Position numbers and translations under genes: made by a program
Notes under the pieces: model-generated
The model's database searches: none
The model's input: only the letters and a program-made list of their open reading frames with translations
What the model was told of the DNA's origin: nothing
NCBI GenBank assembly: GCA_009746045.1
Contig: RPFO01000225.1
Span: forward strand, 1 to 64,000
From: Mesostigma viride
Lineage: Eukaryota; Streptophyta; Mesostigmatophyceae; Mesostigmatales; Mesostigmataceae
Length of the DNA stretch: 64,000 nt
Reading direction: 5' to 3'
Shown: positions 40,725 to 52,592 of the stretch, piece by piece
How positions within the stretch are numbered: position 1 is the first letter of the stretch
Layout of the letters: each line of letters begins with the position of its first letter

Positions 40725-41069
40725 ACTGTTGTTGTTGTTGTTGCTGGAGCTGCCCCCCTTGGAGGGAGACTGCCCCTTACCCTTGCCCTTGCCCCAGCCC
40801 CTGCCCTTGCCCTTGCCCTTGCCCTTGCCCTTGCCCTTAAACATTTGTCCCAGCAGGGACTTGACTTCTGCCATAGTGACAGGTCTCTTGCTCCTGTCTT
40901 CCCTCTCCCTATCCTCCTCCTCCCTCTCTTCCCCCCTGACCCTCTTTACAGAGGTGCCCATGGCCCCCTGGCTAAGGGGAGCCAAGGCCAGCTTGATATA
41001 ATCCAATGCCTCCTTCATGTCCTCCCAGTACTTTGCCATCCTGTGGCAAGCATAGCGTAGGTGTTTTTG
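40401..41069 (-). CDS. Element D gag, nucleocapsid part
   Basis: Second gag frame, joined to the capsid frame by a likely -1 shift at CAAAAAC (41069-41063); the joined reading runs HLRYACHRMAKYWEDMK without a stop. It contains a (GK)n stretch, a run of about 30 Asn coded by GTT-complement triplets, one standard CCHC knuckle CTRCGMKYHLRPTC and one with five residues before the last Cys, CHKCHGPPHGDPKDC. The stop TGA overlaps the pol frame. Confidence 0.8.
40672..40845. repeat. Microsatellites in D gag: (TTG)n and (CCCTTG)n
   Basis: (TTG)n at 40672-40745, with two interruptions, encodes poly-Asn on the minus strand. (CCCTTG)n at about 40776-40840 encodes alternating Gly-Lys. The plus-strand poly-Leu frames here are antisense shadows. 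Confidence 0.9.
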
Positions 41070-43395
41070 TCAAGTTTGAGTTTCTCAAGGAAAGAACGCA
41101 GCAAGAACTTGTGATCTAGCTGCTGGACATCAGGACGTGCTTTGATGGCTAGCTCATATTTCTTTGTCTCAGCCACATAGTCCACTGATGTGACCCTGTA
41201 TTCCTCTACCCACCTGAATGCCCCATATATGTCCACAGATGAGGGGGTGGAGAGGAGGTCAGTTAGCTCCTTCATGAAAGCCTCCCAAACTGCCCTAGCC
41301 TGCGTGTCCTGCCACTTGGGATACCTACGCTGGAAGACAAGAATGAGATTCTGAATCTGAGAAGAGGACTGATGGTAGAAATCCCCCTGCATGAGAGATC
41401 CAAACCAATTCTTGACATTCAGTTCCTCCCTAGCCAGCTGCAGAGAGAGAAGTGCATGATTCCCCTGCTCCCTAGTATACCCCTCAGGCAGCCCCCTGAC
41501 ATTAATCCTATCCACAGGACGGTTTTCATTGTAAGTGGGCAACCTAGAGGGGGATGCAGGGGGAGAGGGAGAAGATGGTGTTGCTGCTGCAGCATTCACA
41601 GGAGAGACCTGCTGAGAGGGAAGTGCTACTTGAGTGAGCTGAGCAGGATGGGCAAACATGGGCTGTGTAGGAGGGTTAGACAACATAGGGGTGGGCTGGG
41701 TGGGGGTGTGAGTGTGTGTCACTTCCCGCCTCCTGCTGCGGGCCTCCTCCCAATCATGGAAGGTGGGAGAGAGGGACACTTCATCGTCAGTAGGGTTAGT
41801 AAGATCATGATGCAACCAGGTAGGCAGAGTTAGCCACCTACCCGCCCCTCTCAGGATGGCGTTGTGCAGGAGCTCCAGCAAACGCACCAGACGCACCCTG
41901 CTGCCCTGCACCCTCCTCCCTGAGAGGAGAGCCTGCAGGGCAGGCAGCAGGTCGTCGCACACCCTACGTGTGCCCGCTTGGAGGTTGGGCAGGCCCAGGA
42001 TGTGCGTGATGATTGCACACACCAGGCTGCCCGCCTCCGCGACGTGCATCTGCTGGCTCCTGTCGGCCAGCCCACGGAAGGAGGCTGTGGCTGTCTGTAT
42101 GGCACGCCACACGGCCTCATCACCCAGGGTGATGAAGTCGCGACCTTGCAGGTCGCCCTCCAGCAGTGCTGGTTGCTGCCCAGCTGCGGTGGGACCCTGG
42201 GGCCCCTCCGGCCCTGCCAGGGACTTGTCCTTGTTGCGACTAGAGGGGGCCTGCCCCCCAGAGCCGCTGGAGGTGCCCGTGACACCCTCCATGGGGGCTG
42301 CATCCCCCGCCAGCGCCGGAGGCGCCGGCGTCGCTGCCGGGGTCCCTGCGACCCCGGGCGCTTGTGTCGCCGCCGGGGTCCCTGCGACCCCGGTGGCCTC
42401 CTCAGCCACCTGGCCCCCCACGCTGGGCGGGGGAGCCTGCGGCTGAGGTTGGACCCTCTGACCTGCCAGAGGGTCCTGGGTGGCTTCACCACCCATGGGC
42501 GTGTTGGGGGCGTCTGCCGCCCCGCGCCCCGTCGCAGGCGGCATCGCAGCCGCCTCACGCCTATCCGGGCCCCAGCCAACTGGCGTGACTTGGGGCCACG
42601 CTGGCAACGGAGTCAGCGCGATCTCTGGTCTGGAGACCACGCGCAGCGCCTCTCTCTGGCGCTGCCTGGACGCCCACTGATCAACAGTGCCGGGGTTGTG
42701 CCTCGGCCGATTGGCGAAACAGTACAGCCAAACCGCCACCTGAACCAGTGGGAGCTGCATCCTAAGACGCCCCTCGATCAGCGAGTGCACCCGATGAACC
42801 TCTATCGCGTGTATCGCCTCATCTGGAAGCAACTGAAAACGATCGAGCAAGATCCGGCCGTTCACCGCAATGAACGCCGGGATGTCGTCCTCCCCAAGGG
42901 GGAGAAAATGGGGTGGGCGCCCGAACATGACCGGGGGCGGAACATGTTCCCCATACCGGTCAATGTCCATGGTGGCCATCTGTCGGCCCACGGAAAGGTT
43001 GCCAGACGTCGCAGGTGTCTGCGACGAAAGCTCAAGCGAAGGCCGAGGCCTCGCAGGCGGCACCTCGCCATCCTCCTCGGAGGAATCACTCCGCTCACGA
43101 CCCCCGTCACCTGCGACGGGTGAACGTCGTGCCCGGGGGACCTGCCCCCCAGGTGCCATGGCGGACAAACCGCCAGTGGCAAACGGCCGCCCGCTCGCCA
43201 TCCCCCGGGCGCCGGGCCCCACCTGCGGGCCCCGACGCCTGGGTTGGTCAGCGACCACCGTGCGGAAGGGACGTTGGGCGTCACCCTCGCATCGGTGGTG
43301 GAGGGCGTGCCCTCCGGCGAAAGGCGGGGTGAGGTGCGCCTGGCAGGCGCCTTCCCCTTGTTGTTGTTGCCGTTGTTGCCGTTGTTGGAAGCCAT
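41015..43395 (-). CDS. Element D gag, N-terminal and capsid part
   Basis: A large gag region of about 790 codons. The first ATG after the 5' LTR is at 43395 (MASNNGNNGNNNKGK), 44 bases downstream of it. That frame is Asn- and Pro-rich, and plausible protein continues in the -1 frame from about 43270 (RTVVADQPRRRGPQV) through a long Pro/Ala/Gly-rich linker. Capsid-like segments follow (FHDWEEARSRRREV, LPEGYTREQGNHALLSLQLAREELNVKNWF, WQDTQARAVWEAFMKELTDLL), ending at a stop at 41015. The start-to-capsid frame change may be a one-base indel. Much longer than the gags of B, C and F. Confidence 0.75.
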
Positions 43396-43439
43396 ATCTT
43401 TTTTTTGCTTGTAAAAAAAATATCGAACTTTTCAGTCCA

Positions 43440-43894
43440 AGTTGGATGGAGACTAGGGACGACGAACAACTGCGAAAGCTGAGAGCGAATGATGATTGTA
43501 TTACAATAATACAATGAGAGAGCGATGAAAGCTGAGGGCTCAGAATGGAACTGGGCAGACTCGGGTGCTGTGGCACTCCCCAGTGCTACGCCTATATGCC
43601 TATGGCGGTGCTACCTGCAGCACACGACCAGTGGACAAGTGTACACCGCAATGCCATGCGACCACGTCACTAGCAACCAGCTAAGACTCGGCCCGTCAGG
43701 CCCGGCTACACCGGACCTGGCGGGTCGAGCTAGCACCTAGGAACAGTCTGGCACTAACCGCACATCGGTCCACATGACACCTCAGTACCGTACACCCTGC
43801 CGTACTGTACTGAGGTGTCCCGCTCAGCCGCGGTAGGCAATACGCGGCGCGCAGGCCGGAAATCCGTGTGTCAGCCTAAGCATCTCATCTAACT
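43440..43894 (-). repeat. Element D 5' LTR
   Basis: 455 bp, the promoter-side LTR for the minus-strand genes, same sequence as 35539-35993, with the hairpin at 43776-43819. It supplies the final codons (Val-Arg-stop) to the interrupted CACTA transposase. Confidence 0.95.
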
Positions 43895-46800
43895 GCCTCA
43901 CCGTCGCTGCTCAGCGACAAATCACTAGCAATGTCATCAGGGCTTGATGCGCTGCCACTAGCCGCTGCCATGGACTTGCCAGCAATGCTCTTGCCACGCG
44001 AGCGGTTTGGTGCAGCGGCTGTGTGTGTTTCTACCAATGTGTCCGCAGTGCGCTTGCCACGCGAGCGGCTTGGTGCAGTGGTTGCTTGTGGCTCTACCAA
44101 TGTGCCAACTGTGCGCTTGCCACGTGAGCGACTTGGTGCAGTGGTTGCTTGTGGCTCTACCAATGTGCCAACAGTGCGCTTGCCACGTGAGCGATTAGGT
44201 GCAGTGGTTGCTTGTGGCTCCGCAGCCATGCGTGCAGTGGTTGCTTGTGGATCTATGGGTGCAGTGCGATTACCTTGTGAACGACCTCGTGTTGTCATGT
44301 CTCTTCGCTTAACACACAGTGTCACCTTGCGCTGCAGGTTCATATCAGCATACACGTCTGTGGTTCTCAGCTGAGCACCTGCAGCACGGGATAATACATG
44401 CTGGGCTGCACTACACGTTTCCTTTACCATTTGCCACGGCAATTTACAGTGCACGATGGCTATCTCAGGTGCATACTCTGGATCAACTACAAAACCAACT
44501 GAACATACACTCCCGGGAAGGACTAAAGCATCCTGCTTGGGCGCTCGCTCCCCTAAAGGTATAAGCGTCAAACCCTCTAAAGGGAGCTCTTTCACAGAAC
44601 CGGCATCAAACAGAGCGACCTTTAAAAGAACTTGCCTACTCCATCCTTCCGTCGGGGCACGGAGGAAACTATGCAGAATGTGTGTGATGCGGCCGTACCT
44701 AACCCCCTCTTTACCATAAACCATTACTCCAGCGTTGCGATGGCGAACAGTTTGTCGAAGGTCGGCGACTGCAGTTCGGTAATTGCTGCCATTGATGTGG
44801 ATTGAGTCATGCTCGTCACAAGCAGGCTCCATGCCACACACCGCCGCCGTAATCATCGTGGGGAGGCGTGGCTCCTGGTTTTGCGTGATCCATTGCTTCA
44901 ACCACGCCAGGTTGCCAACGTGAACGAGCCGACGCCTGCAAGTGACAAAGGCGAATAACGTACATCACATTGCAAAATCAATTAAACATACAATTAAACA
45001 TAGTTGTCCCACTTCATACAATTATCAACATAGTGAAAAAAAGCATCTTCATCATTGCATGCACAACCAGATATTGCGTGTAGACAAGGACATAAGAATG
45101 TCACTGTGAAATCTAGAAAATCAACCACATAAAGCACGAGTAAGCAAATCAGAAGAATGCAGGAAACATATGATAATCCTATGTACATGCGTTGCAAGAT
45201 TACACCCTCCTTTCGGCTGAACTGAATTAAAATGGCCAATGCGAGGGTGTACAAATGTAGCATCGGTTTCTACAAGAAACTCACCAGAATTCAATTCCAT
45301 ATCCGGGCTCGTATGTTGCATGCTGAAGTGCAAATTCCAGCATCAGTTGTAAGGCCTCAAGCTGCTCGACCTCAGAGAGGGTATATGCTTGTTGACGAAA
45401 GCGCTTGCTCGGCAGAATACACTTGGACGGATCAGTTTCCAGAATGTCCCACACAGACGGGAAGCCTTGACCCTGAAAAAAAAAACACATGAACCAAATA
45501 GAAAAAAAAGAACGTAAGTACATGTTTTGCATACACTTAACCTGCTAGAAACACTCGCTGAAACATGGGAAATGTGCATGCAGCCAAGCAAACACGAAGT
45601 TTGTTTAAAAAACTTACCCACACAGTCTGGCGCGTGAAGTAGCTCAGGATGTTCAATGCCTCGAAGTCCATGAAGAAGTTCCCCATGGAGCATTCCACGT
45701 TCTTGTTTGACAATGGCCCAGAAGTAATCACCGCCATCTGGCGCTCACCCCATGTCATGCTCCTGCCATCAGGCAGGCCAGCATACCGGATCTGTTCCGC
45801 CAAGTGAGATGCAGCATGGACTGATCTTGACATTTCTGACGCTGGCATAACACACTCTAATGCTACCACCGCACGCACCATCATTTCGCCCACTTCGACT
45901 AACTGCGATTGAGTGAGACACCTTGCTGAAAATACAGCATTAAAGGCCACAGACAGCTGGACAAATGCCGCGCGGGCATCCGGATGCAAACGATTGCGCA
46001 ACACGACCGGCAACAACAGACACAGGTACTTGTTCTTGTCACTTGTTTTCATCGTCTCATCGCTTTTCCCGTCAGCGGCTAGTCCGTGGTACTGCCCAGG
46101 CACATAGTCTGGGAGGCGGTCGAACGCCTTTTCCACCTCTGCATTCAACAGAAACATGGTATGATACACAGATGTAAACGATCACATTGACAATTTGATT
46201 AGAAAATTATGTCAGAGGCGAATTCTCAGAGTGGCCAAACACTGTCAGCCCAAATGCTCCGGCAAATCCTGACACTAACCCCATAAATAGTTATTGAAAA
46301 AATGAAAGGAAGTCTTACAAGCAACATGTTTACCCTAACAAGGGCACTTGGTTTGATGTGGTACACAGAAACCTCTAATGACAGTGGACTACGTCATGGG
46401 ATCTATGGACCAACACAGCAATTAAGCAATCTTGGCAGATGACAACATGAAACACTTATATAAAATACCAACAAACAACATCCAAACCAATTCCAATAAA
46501 AAAGCATATACACATCCATGCACAGACATACCACGGGTGGCCGCTTTCTCCTCCGACGTGAGTTGACAGGGTGGATGTCGAGAGTTTTTTTTAATGCTTA
46601 TTGTCCGGACACCGTTCTTCGCCACTTTCTCCACCTCTTCCGTGGTAACCCAGAGCTCCTGATTAAGGCCCAGTTGTTGCAGCCTTGCTCGAACAGCAGC
46701 GGTATGAGCTTTCCCTGCACATAATAAAAAAGGCCACAAAGGACAACACAATATCAACGAAACGCACAATCAATAATCAATCAACAAGTATGTAACAAAA

Positions 46801-48448
46801 ATTTGTCCCTTGCATATGACAAAGTTTACAAACTGCACACTAGAAAAAAAAAGAACACTGTCGCGTGCTACTTACCGCTGGTGCAGTTGAGTATCCGGAG
46901 CAGGCAGTTCGGGCCAAGGTGAAATTCATCCACCAGATGTCGAATTAACAGCTTGGTCCAGTACGGCAGCTTGCCGAATATTTCAGGTTGCACCCCCAAC
47001 TCTTCCCGACAATATTTCAGGTACCCATCATAATCCATTTCTGGAGGGGCAGCTCCAGTCCCGGATGGTCGCGCAGGGTCACCTTCCTTCAAAAGCGTAG
47101 AGTGCCCTAAGTACACAAGCTTCCCATTGGAAAAAAAAGTTGCTTCCCATTCTGGCCCATGTAACATGCAGCCGCAGTATCCAGCATCTGGGATGTTTAG
47201 TGACTTTGCAAAAGCTGGGTAGTCGTGGATTACCCACAGTAGGAGCGCCTGCAGGCGCACAGGTTGTAACTGGCCGCCCTGGTCATCCACGATGTCGCAT
47301 ACATAAAAACCATTCCACATCGCCACAAGCTCATCAACCGCCAACTCCCAGTACACCTGCATTCTTTTTGGAGCCTTGCCCTTGGCGGCACTTATCAGCA
47401 GAACCATAGGTGAGAAGTTCTTGTTGACAAATACCCACTCAGGTAAATTGTAGCAAGCCATAAAAGCTGGCCAGCAAGAATAGTTTCCCATAAAGCTACG
47501 CGGACACACTCCGTCAACCGCCATCCCGAATATAAGATTACGCAGCTCAGTACGAAACTGCGGGTAAAGATTTTTTACATGTTGTACAGCCGGACAGTCT
47601 GCAAAAAGAAACAGGCAAGGAAAGAACAAACCACAGAGAATGCATTGAAGCAACGGTAAGAAATACAGATACATCACTTAACACGACACTGACCTTGCCA
47701 GGCAAGATTCAATAGCAAGATTCAGGGTTACTAACGTTCTAGCTCTACATACCAAAGTAACGCGGCGTTGTGTAACTCTATCGGCAAGCAAAGATAAAAA
47801 AAAAAAGCAATGGCCAGATGTAGAGGCTATGGATTACGAACCTTTGACTCCGTCGACAGTCCGCGTCGGCGAATCTGCATCCTTGTTTTCTTTCTCTCCT
47901 GCATACCTCAGTGCCATTGACATCTTCTCCATTCTGAACCAGCCCCGAACCCTGTCCAGCAAAGAAAAAACTCTGACTTGCCGATAGGGCTTCCTCGTAT
48001 TAATCACCATGCCGTCTGTGTCTGTGTATATCTCATAACGAGGTTCGGCGCACTTTGGGCACTGCTGGAGATCCTTATCTTTGTAAACATAATCGTCACA
48101 CTTGCAAGCATCGTATACTTTATACGTCAAGCCCAAGTCTCGCAACAGGCGTCTAGCCGCCTCAACAGAAGCCGGCAAGACATTGCCAGGTGGTAGGAGA
48201 GAACTAAAAAGGGCCAGCTGTGCGTCTGCGAACTTCCGAGTACAACCTCCTTGGCCCCATTGCGTTAGCAATTGTAGGGCCGCCACAACAGCTGGAACGT
48301 TAGATCCTGGGTATAAAGGCGTCTCCAAATGTACTCTGTTTGCAGCAGCATCGAAATTCCTGGCGAATTCCATAGCTGCCTCAGGCCCAGTTCGGTACTC
48401 ATCCGCCCATCCCTCCATGAGGAAGTCGTCAAGGCCTTGTTCCTCCAT
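43895..48448 (-). CDS. CACTA transposase, tnp2 type, six exons, 3' end cut by element D
   Basis: Exons by frame and GT-AG sites: 48448-47842, 47598-46876, 46714-46532, 46138-45618, 45472-45285, and 44935 to the D insertion at 43895. Phases match at every junction. Counting the orphaned end, the gene encodes about 1119 residues. Exon 1 has the tnp2 zinc motif YDACKCDDYVY...CPKCAEPRYE. Exon 2 has the tnp2 core (FGMAVDGVCPRSFMGNYSCW, NLPEWVFVNKNF, LLWVIHDYPAFAKSL, GYCGCMLHG). Exon 4 resembles DUF4218 (YLCLLLPVVLRNRLHPDAR, AEQIRYAG). Exon 6 holds about four copies of a 20-residue unit around SRSRGKRTVGTLVEPQA, basic and perhaps a nuclear signal. The protein would bind the element ends and cut DNA. 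With D inserted it loses about 32 C-terminal residues. Confidence 0.92.
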
Positions 48449-49381
48449 GGTTGAAAATCGCTAAACAACCAATGGTGGCGGCAGCAACGGGGACGGCCCG
48501 CGGCCGCCTTGCCGCGGGCCCTCCCCGTTGCTGCCGCCATGGCTACCATGGCGGCAGCAACGAGGTGTTTTCGTGGCTCCCGGCTGTGTCCTTGCATGCC
48601 TAAAACGCAAAGGAACGAAGGGGCACCGACCGCGTCTGACTGTCGAGCTAGCCAACGGACCGCGTGGGCCATTCCCGCGGCTAGCTATGCGTCAGATATG
48701 TTAACAGTCAAATTTGCCGGGTAATCTATGTAACCGCAGCTTCTTGATGCGGATTCAATCCTACTCGAACATGATGTCAACTTTGCACCGTTAACCATGG
48801 CAGTGAGAGGCCCGAATCCGATACTTAATTGCGCCTTATTAGCCCCTTAGCCTGTCAACGTCACACCAGTGTGTGACCACCTTCATTCAGGATTCGGTGA
48901 TACTTATTTCTTATTTCACCTCTCTGGTTTCTAATTGGATAGTAAATATACCGATTTCCCCGAATCCGATACTTTGCGCCTTATTAGCCCCTTAGCCTGT
49001 CAACGTCACACCAGTGTGTGACCACCTTCATTCAGGATTCGGTGATACTTATTTCTTATTTCACCTCTCTGGTTTCTAATTGGATACTAAATATACCGAT
49101 TTCCCCGAATCCGATACTTTGCGCCATGGCGTTCAGATCAGCAGGATTCGCTCCTAAAGTAAGATCCTGTCGACTTCCGCCGGGAGAGATGATTGACGGT
49201 AGATGGGCCAAGATCGGACGGAGTTCCTTTTTGCCGCGCAAAATTGACACCTGCAATTAGCACAGTGCCGTTGTGCGGATTCAAAACTTGCGCCTTGTGA
49301 TTAAGAAATGACAACGGCGCCAAGGATGGAGCACGCAAACGCGTTAATGTCGGCTGGGGGTGGCCTGGTTAGTGGGGAAGA
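48449..49381. promoter_or_regulatory. Divergent promoter region between the two CACTA genes
   Basis: About 930 bp between the start codons of the transposase (minus) and the second gene (plus), so it probably drives both. It contains a long GC-rich hairpin (48477-48538; arms GGCGGCAGCAACGGGGA and GGCCCGCGGC) with a third partial copy at 48549-48565, and tandem copies of a 145-148-bp unit from 48813. No clear TATA box was found. Confidence 0.65.
48813..49125. repeat. Tandem repeat, about 145-148-bp unit, 2.1 copies
   Basis: Copies begin CGAATCCGATACT at 48813, 48961 and 49106 (partial). Each full unit also holds GGATTCGGTGATACT in inverted relation to CGAATCC. As it lies in the divergent promoter, it could be a binding site array; that is inference. 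Confidence 0.85.
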
Positions 49382-52300
49382 ATGGTGGCTGATCTGCAAA
49401 AGTGGGCCAAATTTCGTGCTGCCAAGGCGGTAGAGGAACACCCTCTTAAGCATGTGCAAGCCGATTGTCGGCTGCGGACTCTTAGGGAAGTCGTCGCGGC
49501 GCAATCGAAGGAGTGGTTGCTGGAGGGTGTAGCAAAGAAGGACCAAGATCAAGAACTGCTGAAGGATGTTTGTGCTCGGATCAAGGCGATTTGTTCTGAA
49601 TTCTTACCTCTACTGGCCCAGGACGAGTTAAATGATGCAAAGGCCATGTACTCTGCAGCCGTTGCGGCGGAGAGCAGCAGGAAACTGAATGAAGTCCTAA
49701 ACGGACCGACAGAGGCCACAACCGCAGTGAAGTCTCTCCCCGATCCTCCTGCTTTGGCTGAGACTGAAGCGATAGTTGAAAGGGAGCTAGCGAGGCGTCT
49801 ATACATCCGAAAGCACGAGGCGCAGCTAGCGGCAAAGAGAGCTGCCAACAGAGTGGCTAAGACTGAACAGCAACGTGCCCCGCTTGCCTGCGTAACCAAC
49901 CAGCCCAAACAGGTAATTAAACAAAGAATACTCATGAACTGCCGTGTCTTGGTATGCATCCGTTGTGTATGACGTCGTGTTGTTCTTCCCTTCCTCCTTG
50001 GGGATGCAAATCATCTTATTGCTGCCCTGTTTTGAGAAATCTGTATGAGAAACGCTACAGCGCCTGGCAAGCCAAAAAAAAAAATTTCCCCTCGCGGGGG
50101 GCGCTGGAAAACGGCAAAGGCAAAGCGGAGCCCGCCGCCTTGCCCCCCGCGAGGGGAAATTTTTTTTTTTGGCTTGCCAGGCACAGTTCTTGTCGTTGCA
50201 CTCGGAGTGCAGTCAGCAATCTGTAGTGCAACCGTACTTTCTACTCGCCATCGATAGTTTTCTGATCGAGTGCATTATTATGTTCCTTCGGATGCTGTGC
50301 TTTGTTCTTCATGGTGAACACCACAGCTGGGCGTCCAAAAAGCAAAGAAAACTGCAACCGGCAAGTCGACAGCAAAAGCCAAGCCTGCTGCAGTCACCGC
50401 CGGGACCATGCAGCTGCCTGCCAGCCTCGAGGCTGAAAGGGCCGCCAAGATTGCAGCTTTGCAGGCCCAAATCGACGCTATCAACGCGCAGTTCGACCAG
50501 CAGATGAGCGCCGTGCCGGCACCCCCTCTCGTGGCCATGCCACCACCACCCATGCCAGGCTGTCCATCTGCCCCCGTGCTGGCACGTAAGTTCCCTTTTT
50601 TTCCCCTTTGGTATACGGGCCTTACTGTTGCTTCATGGAAACTTACAACGTATCAATTTGCCTGTATTTACCCTTCAACTTTATGCATTATTATCTTTAT
50701 GAAGTCCCACACGTTTTGTGTATATTGGTTTTCTTTGTGTTTCATTCAAGCTGACTTTTGACTTCTTTAATTGCATGTGTCTTTCCTTTTTCATCCAGCC
50801 GTGGACGTGGCTGGCACAGTGACACCGGTGCTGGTGCCCATCCTGGCACCTGAACCAGGTCCAAATGTGAAGCCCCACTATTCGAAGCAATTATCGCTTC
50901 TGCTGGCATGCGAATCTCCATGTATCGATTCAAAGGCCCTGCCCCAGCCCACTCCGGGGGCTGCTGGTGATGAACCTGTGACGCAGCAGGCCATTCCCTG
51001 TAAGTAATATCAGATCACTTCCAATCGTGGTTGTTTTATTCTTGTCTCTTTTTGCATTGGCATACCTGTATTTTACTTAGCAAGTATCTCAGTTTCTGCA
51101 CTGACGATGCCACTCTAATCTTCTTTTCGCTCAACCTTATTAAGACCTTGCTATTTTCGTTTGCCACCATAGCATAATACATAACCCCCATTCACCAGCA
51201 GCTTCCCCGTTTCCCATTTGTAAATGCATTCCCTGTTTGTTTTTATGATTCCAACAAAGTCTCTCTTTTGCAATTGATGTGTGCAGTGCCTTCGCAGGCT
51301 TCTTCAAAGAGGAAGGGCATGACACCAGCGCCAGTTTCCAAGGCCCGGCGCGGATCAACAGAGACCAAGTCCCCATCTGCAACAAAGGATCCAGTCCTGC
51401 CATCGCCGCAGCCTCTAGAAGAGAACATTGCCGTCCTTCCACAGCCGCAAACAGCACCTAAGACACGTGCTCAGTGCCCACCACCTTCAGATCTGGGGTT
51501 GATGCACTACATCAAGCAGGTGCTCCCTCAGGCCACTGTGTTGCCTCTTCCAACAGAGGTGACAACGACCACCGTACCGGTTGGCACCATCATAGCTCAA
51601 AAATGGTTGCTGAAGGCGCGCAAGCAGCTGAGATTGGGGGATGAGTTGGTGTGGGATGTAGGCCGCATTGCTATGGTCAAGCCACGGAACAAGTCCCCGT
51701 GGACGCTTGCGTTTCCTAACGGGGATGAGCCAGAATCAAGGTATTGCTTTGATCTGAGGAAATTGCACTACGGTGAGGAGGGGTCTGGCGAGCTCTCATG
51801 GGTGATGTTGGGCAATGTTACGGTGAACGACCTGCCTGGAAAGGCAGAAGAAACGAACACGAGTCAAGTGCCTTCCCCCCGGATGTGCCAGCCCCACTGC
51901 CACCCTCCACGGCCGTGCCAGCCCCTCCGGCCCCACTGCTGCCACCCTCCACGGCCGTGCCAGCCCCTCCGGCCCCACTGCCACCCTCCACGGCCGTGCC
52001 AGCCCCTCCGGCCCCACTGCCACCCTCCACGGCCGTGCCAGCCCCTCCGGCCCCACTGCTGCCACCCTCCACGGCCGTGCCAGCCCCTCCGGCCCCACTG
52101 CCACCCTCCACGGCCGTGCCAGCCCCTTCGGCCCCACTGCCACCCTCCACGGCCGTGCCAGCCCCTCCGGCCCCACTGCCACCCTCCTCGGGAGGACCAG
52201 AGTCATCGGTGGAATCCGTGCTTGCCAACATGATGTTGCAGTTGAAAAAAATGCAAGAGGAGCTCGCTGAGAAGAACGCCATCATCAACAAACAAGCGGA

Positions 52301-52592
52301 GAGATCTGCACCGACAGAATCCTGCTCAAGCCTACCAATCCCATGTGTAAGTTCCGCAGCTCCTCAGATACGGAAATGTTACCATCTTTATAATTGTTGA
52401 TGAGTTTGCATTGCGGTTTTGTTGTGTATTCTTTTTCTGACTACTTGCGCAACCCAATGGTCCAAACTCTCTGCTGTTTGCGTGCAGGAAAATACCCCGG
52501 ACAGCGCGGCACAAGCAAAACACTGCGAGCTGCTGAATGGCCAGAAGGCAGAAGGCATGGCATCAAACCAAGTCCAGCCAGTTTTGGAATAG
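49382..52592 (+). CDS. CACTA second gene (accessory, TNPA-like by position), five exons
   Basis: Model: 49382-49912, 50327-50585, 50799-50999, 51287-52346, 52488-52592, all GT-AG with matching phases, about 718 residues. I recognise no domain. Exon 1 is helical and charged; exon 2 has a coiled-coil-like [20 protein letters not shown] and a Pro run. Exon 4 has a compact region ([30 protein letters not shown]), then Pro/Ala repeats, then a coiled coil [20 protein letters not shown]. The reading of exon 4 changes frame at a run of six C (51875-51880). One more C would join SQVPSP to PDVPAPLPP, so a one-base loss or sequencing error is likely. Position and coiled coil suggest the DNA-binding partner of the transposase, but there is no sequence proof. 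Confidence 0.72.
50062..50182. repeat. Foldback (MITE-like) element in intron 1
   Basis: 121 bp with near-perfect inverted arms of about 40 bp (GCCTGGCAAGCC, an A11 run, TTTCCCCTCGCGGGG, and the complement). ACAG lies on both sides and may be a 4-bp duplication. There is no coding capacity. It sits in the first intron of the CACTA second gene. Confidence 0.8.
51888..52190. repeat. Minisatellite of 39/42-bp units in exon 4
   Basis: About seven and a half units of CCACCCTCCACGGCCGTGCC plus AGCCCCTCCGGCCCCACTG, some with an extra CTG. All variants keep frame, giving [13 protein letters not shown] repeats with one PAPSAP variant. Confidence 0.93.

Larger units (their letters stand above)
35539..43894 (-). 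mobile_element. LTR retrotransposon D (AGTT/AACT group), TSD GCCTC
   Basis: Complete element of 8356 bp on the minus strand in the last exon of the CACTA transposase. GCCTC flanks it at 35534-35538 and 43895-43899. The LTRs, both 455 bp, look identical and have termini AGTT/AACT on the coding strand. After the 5' LTR comes TGGACTGAAAAG, the only group member here whose putative primer site starts with TGG. Gag and pol occupy three successive frames. Confidence 0.95.

Noticed and set aside
40415-41060. Plus-strand poly-Leu/Val and poly-Cys open frames
   Set aside because: They are antisense to the poly-Asn and Gly-Lys repeats of element D gag.
41978-43123. Long plus-strand open frames of up to 381 codons over D gag
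   Set aside because: GC-rich shadow frames opposite the Pro/Ala/Gly-rich gag, with arginine-rich low-complexity translation and no domain.
45232-45492. Plus-strand small genes in the CACTA transposase introns
   Set aside because: Short frames opposite exon 5 and flanking introns; the minus-strand exon model with matching phases explains the sequence.
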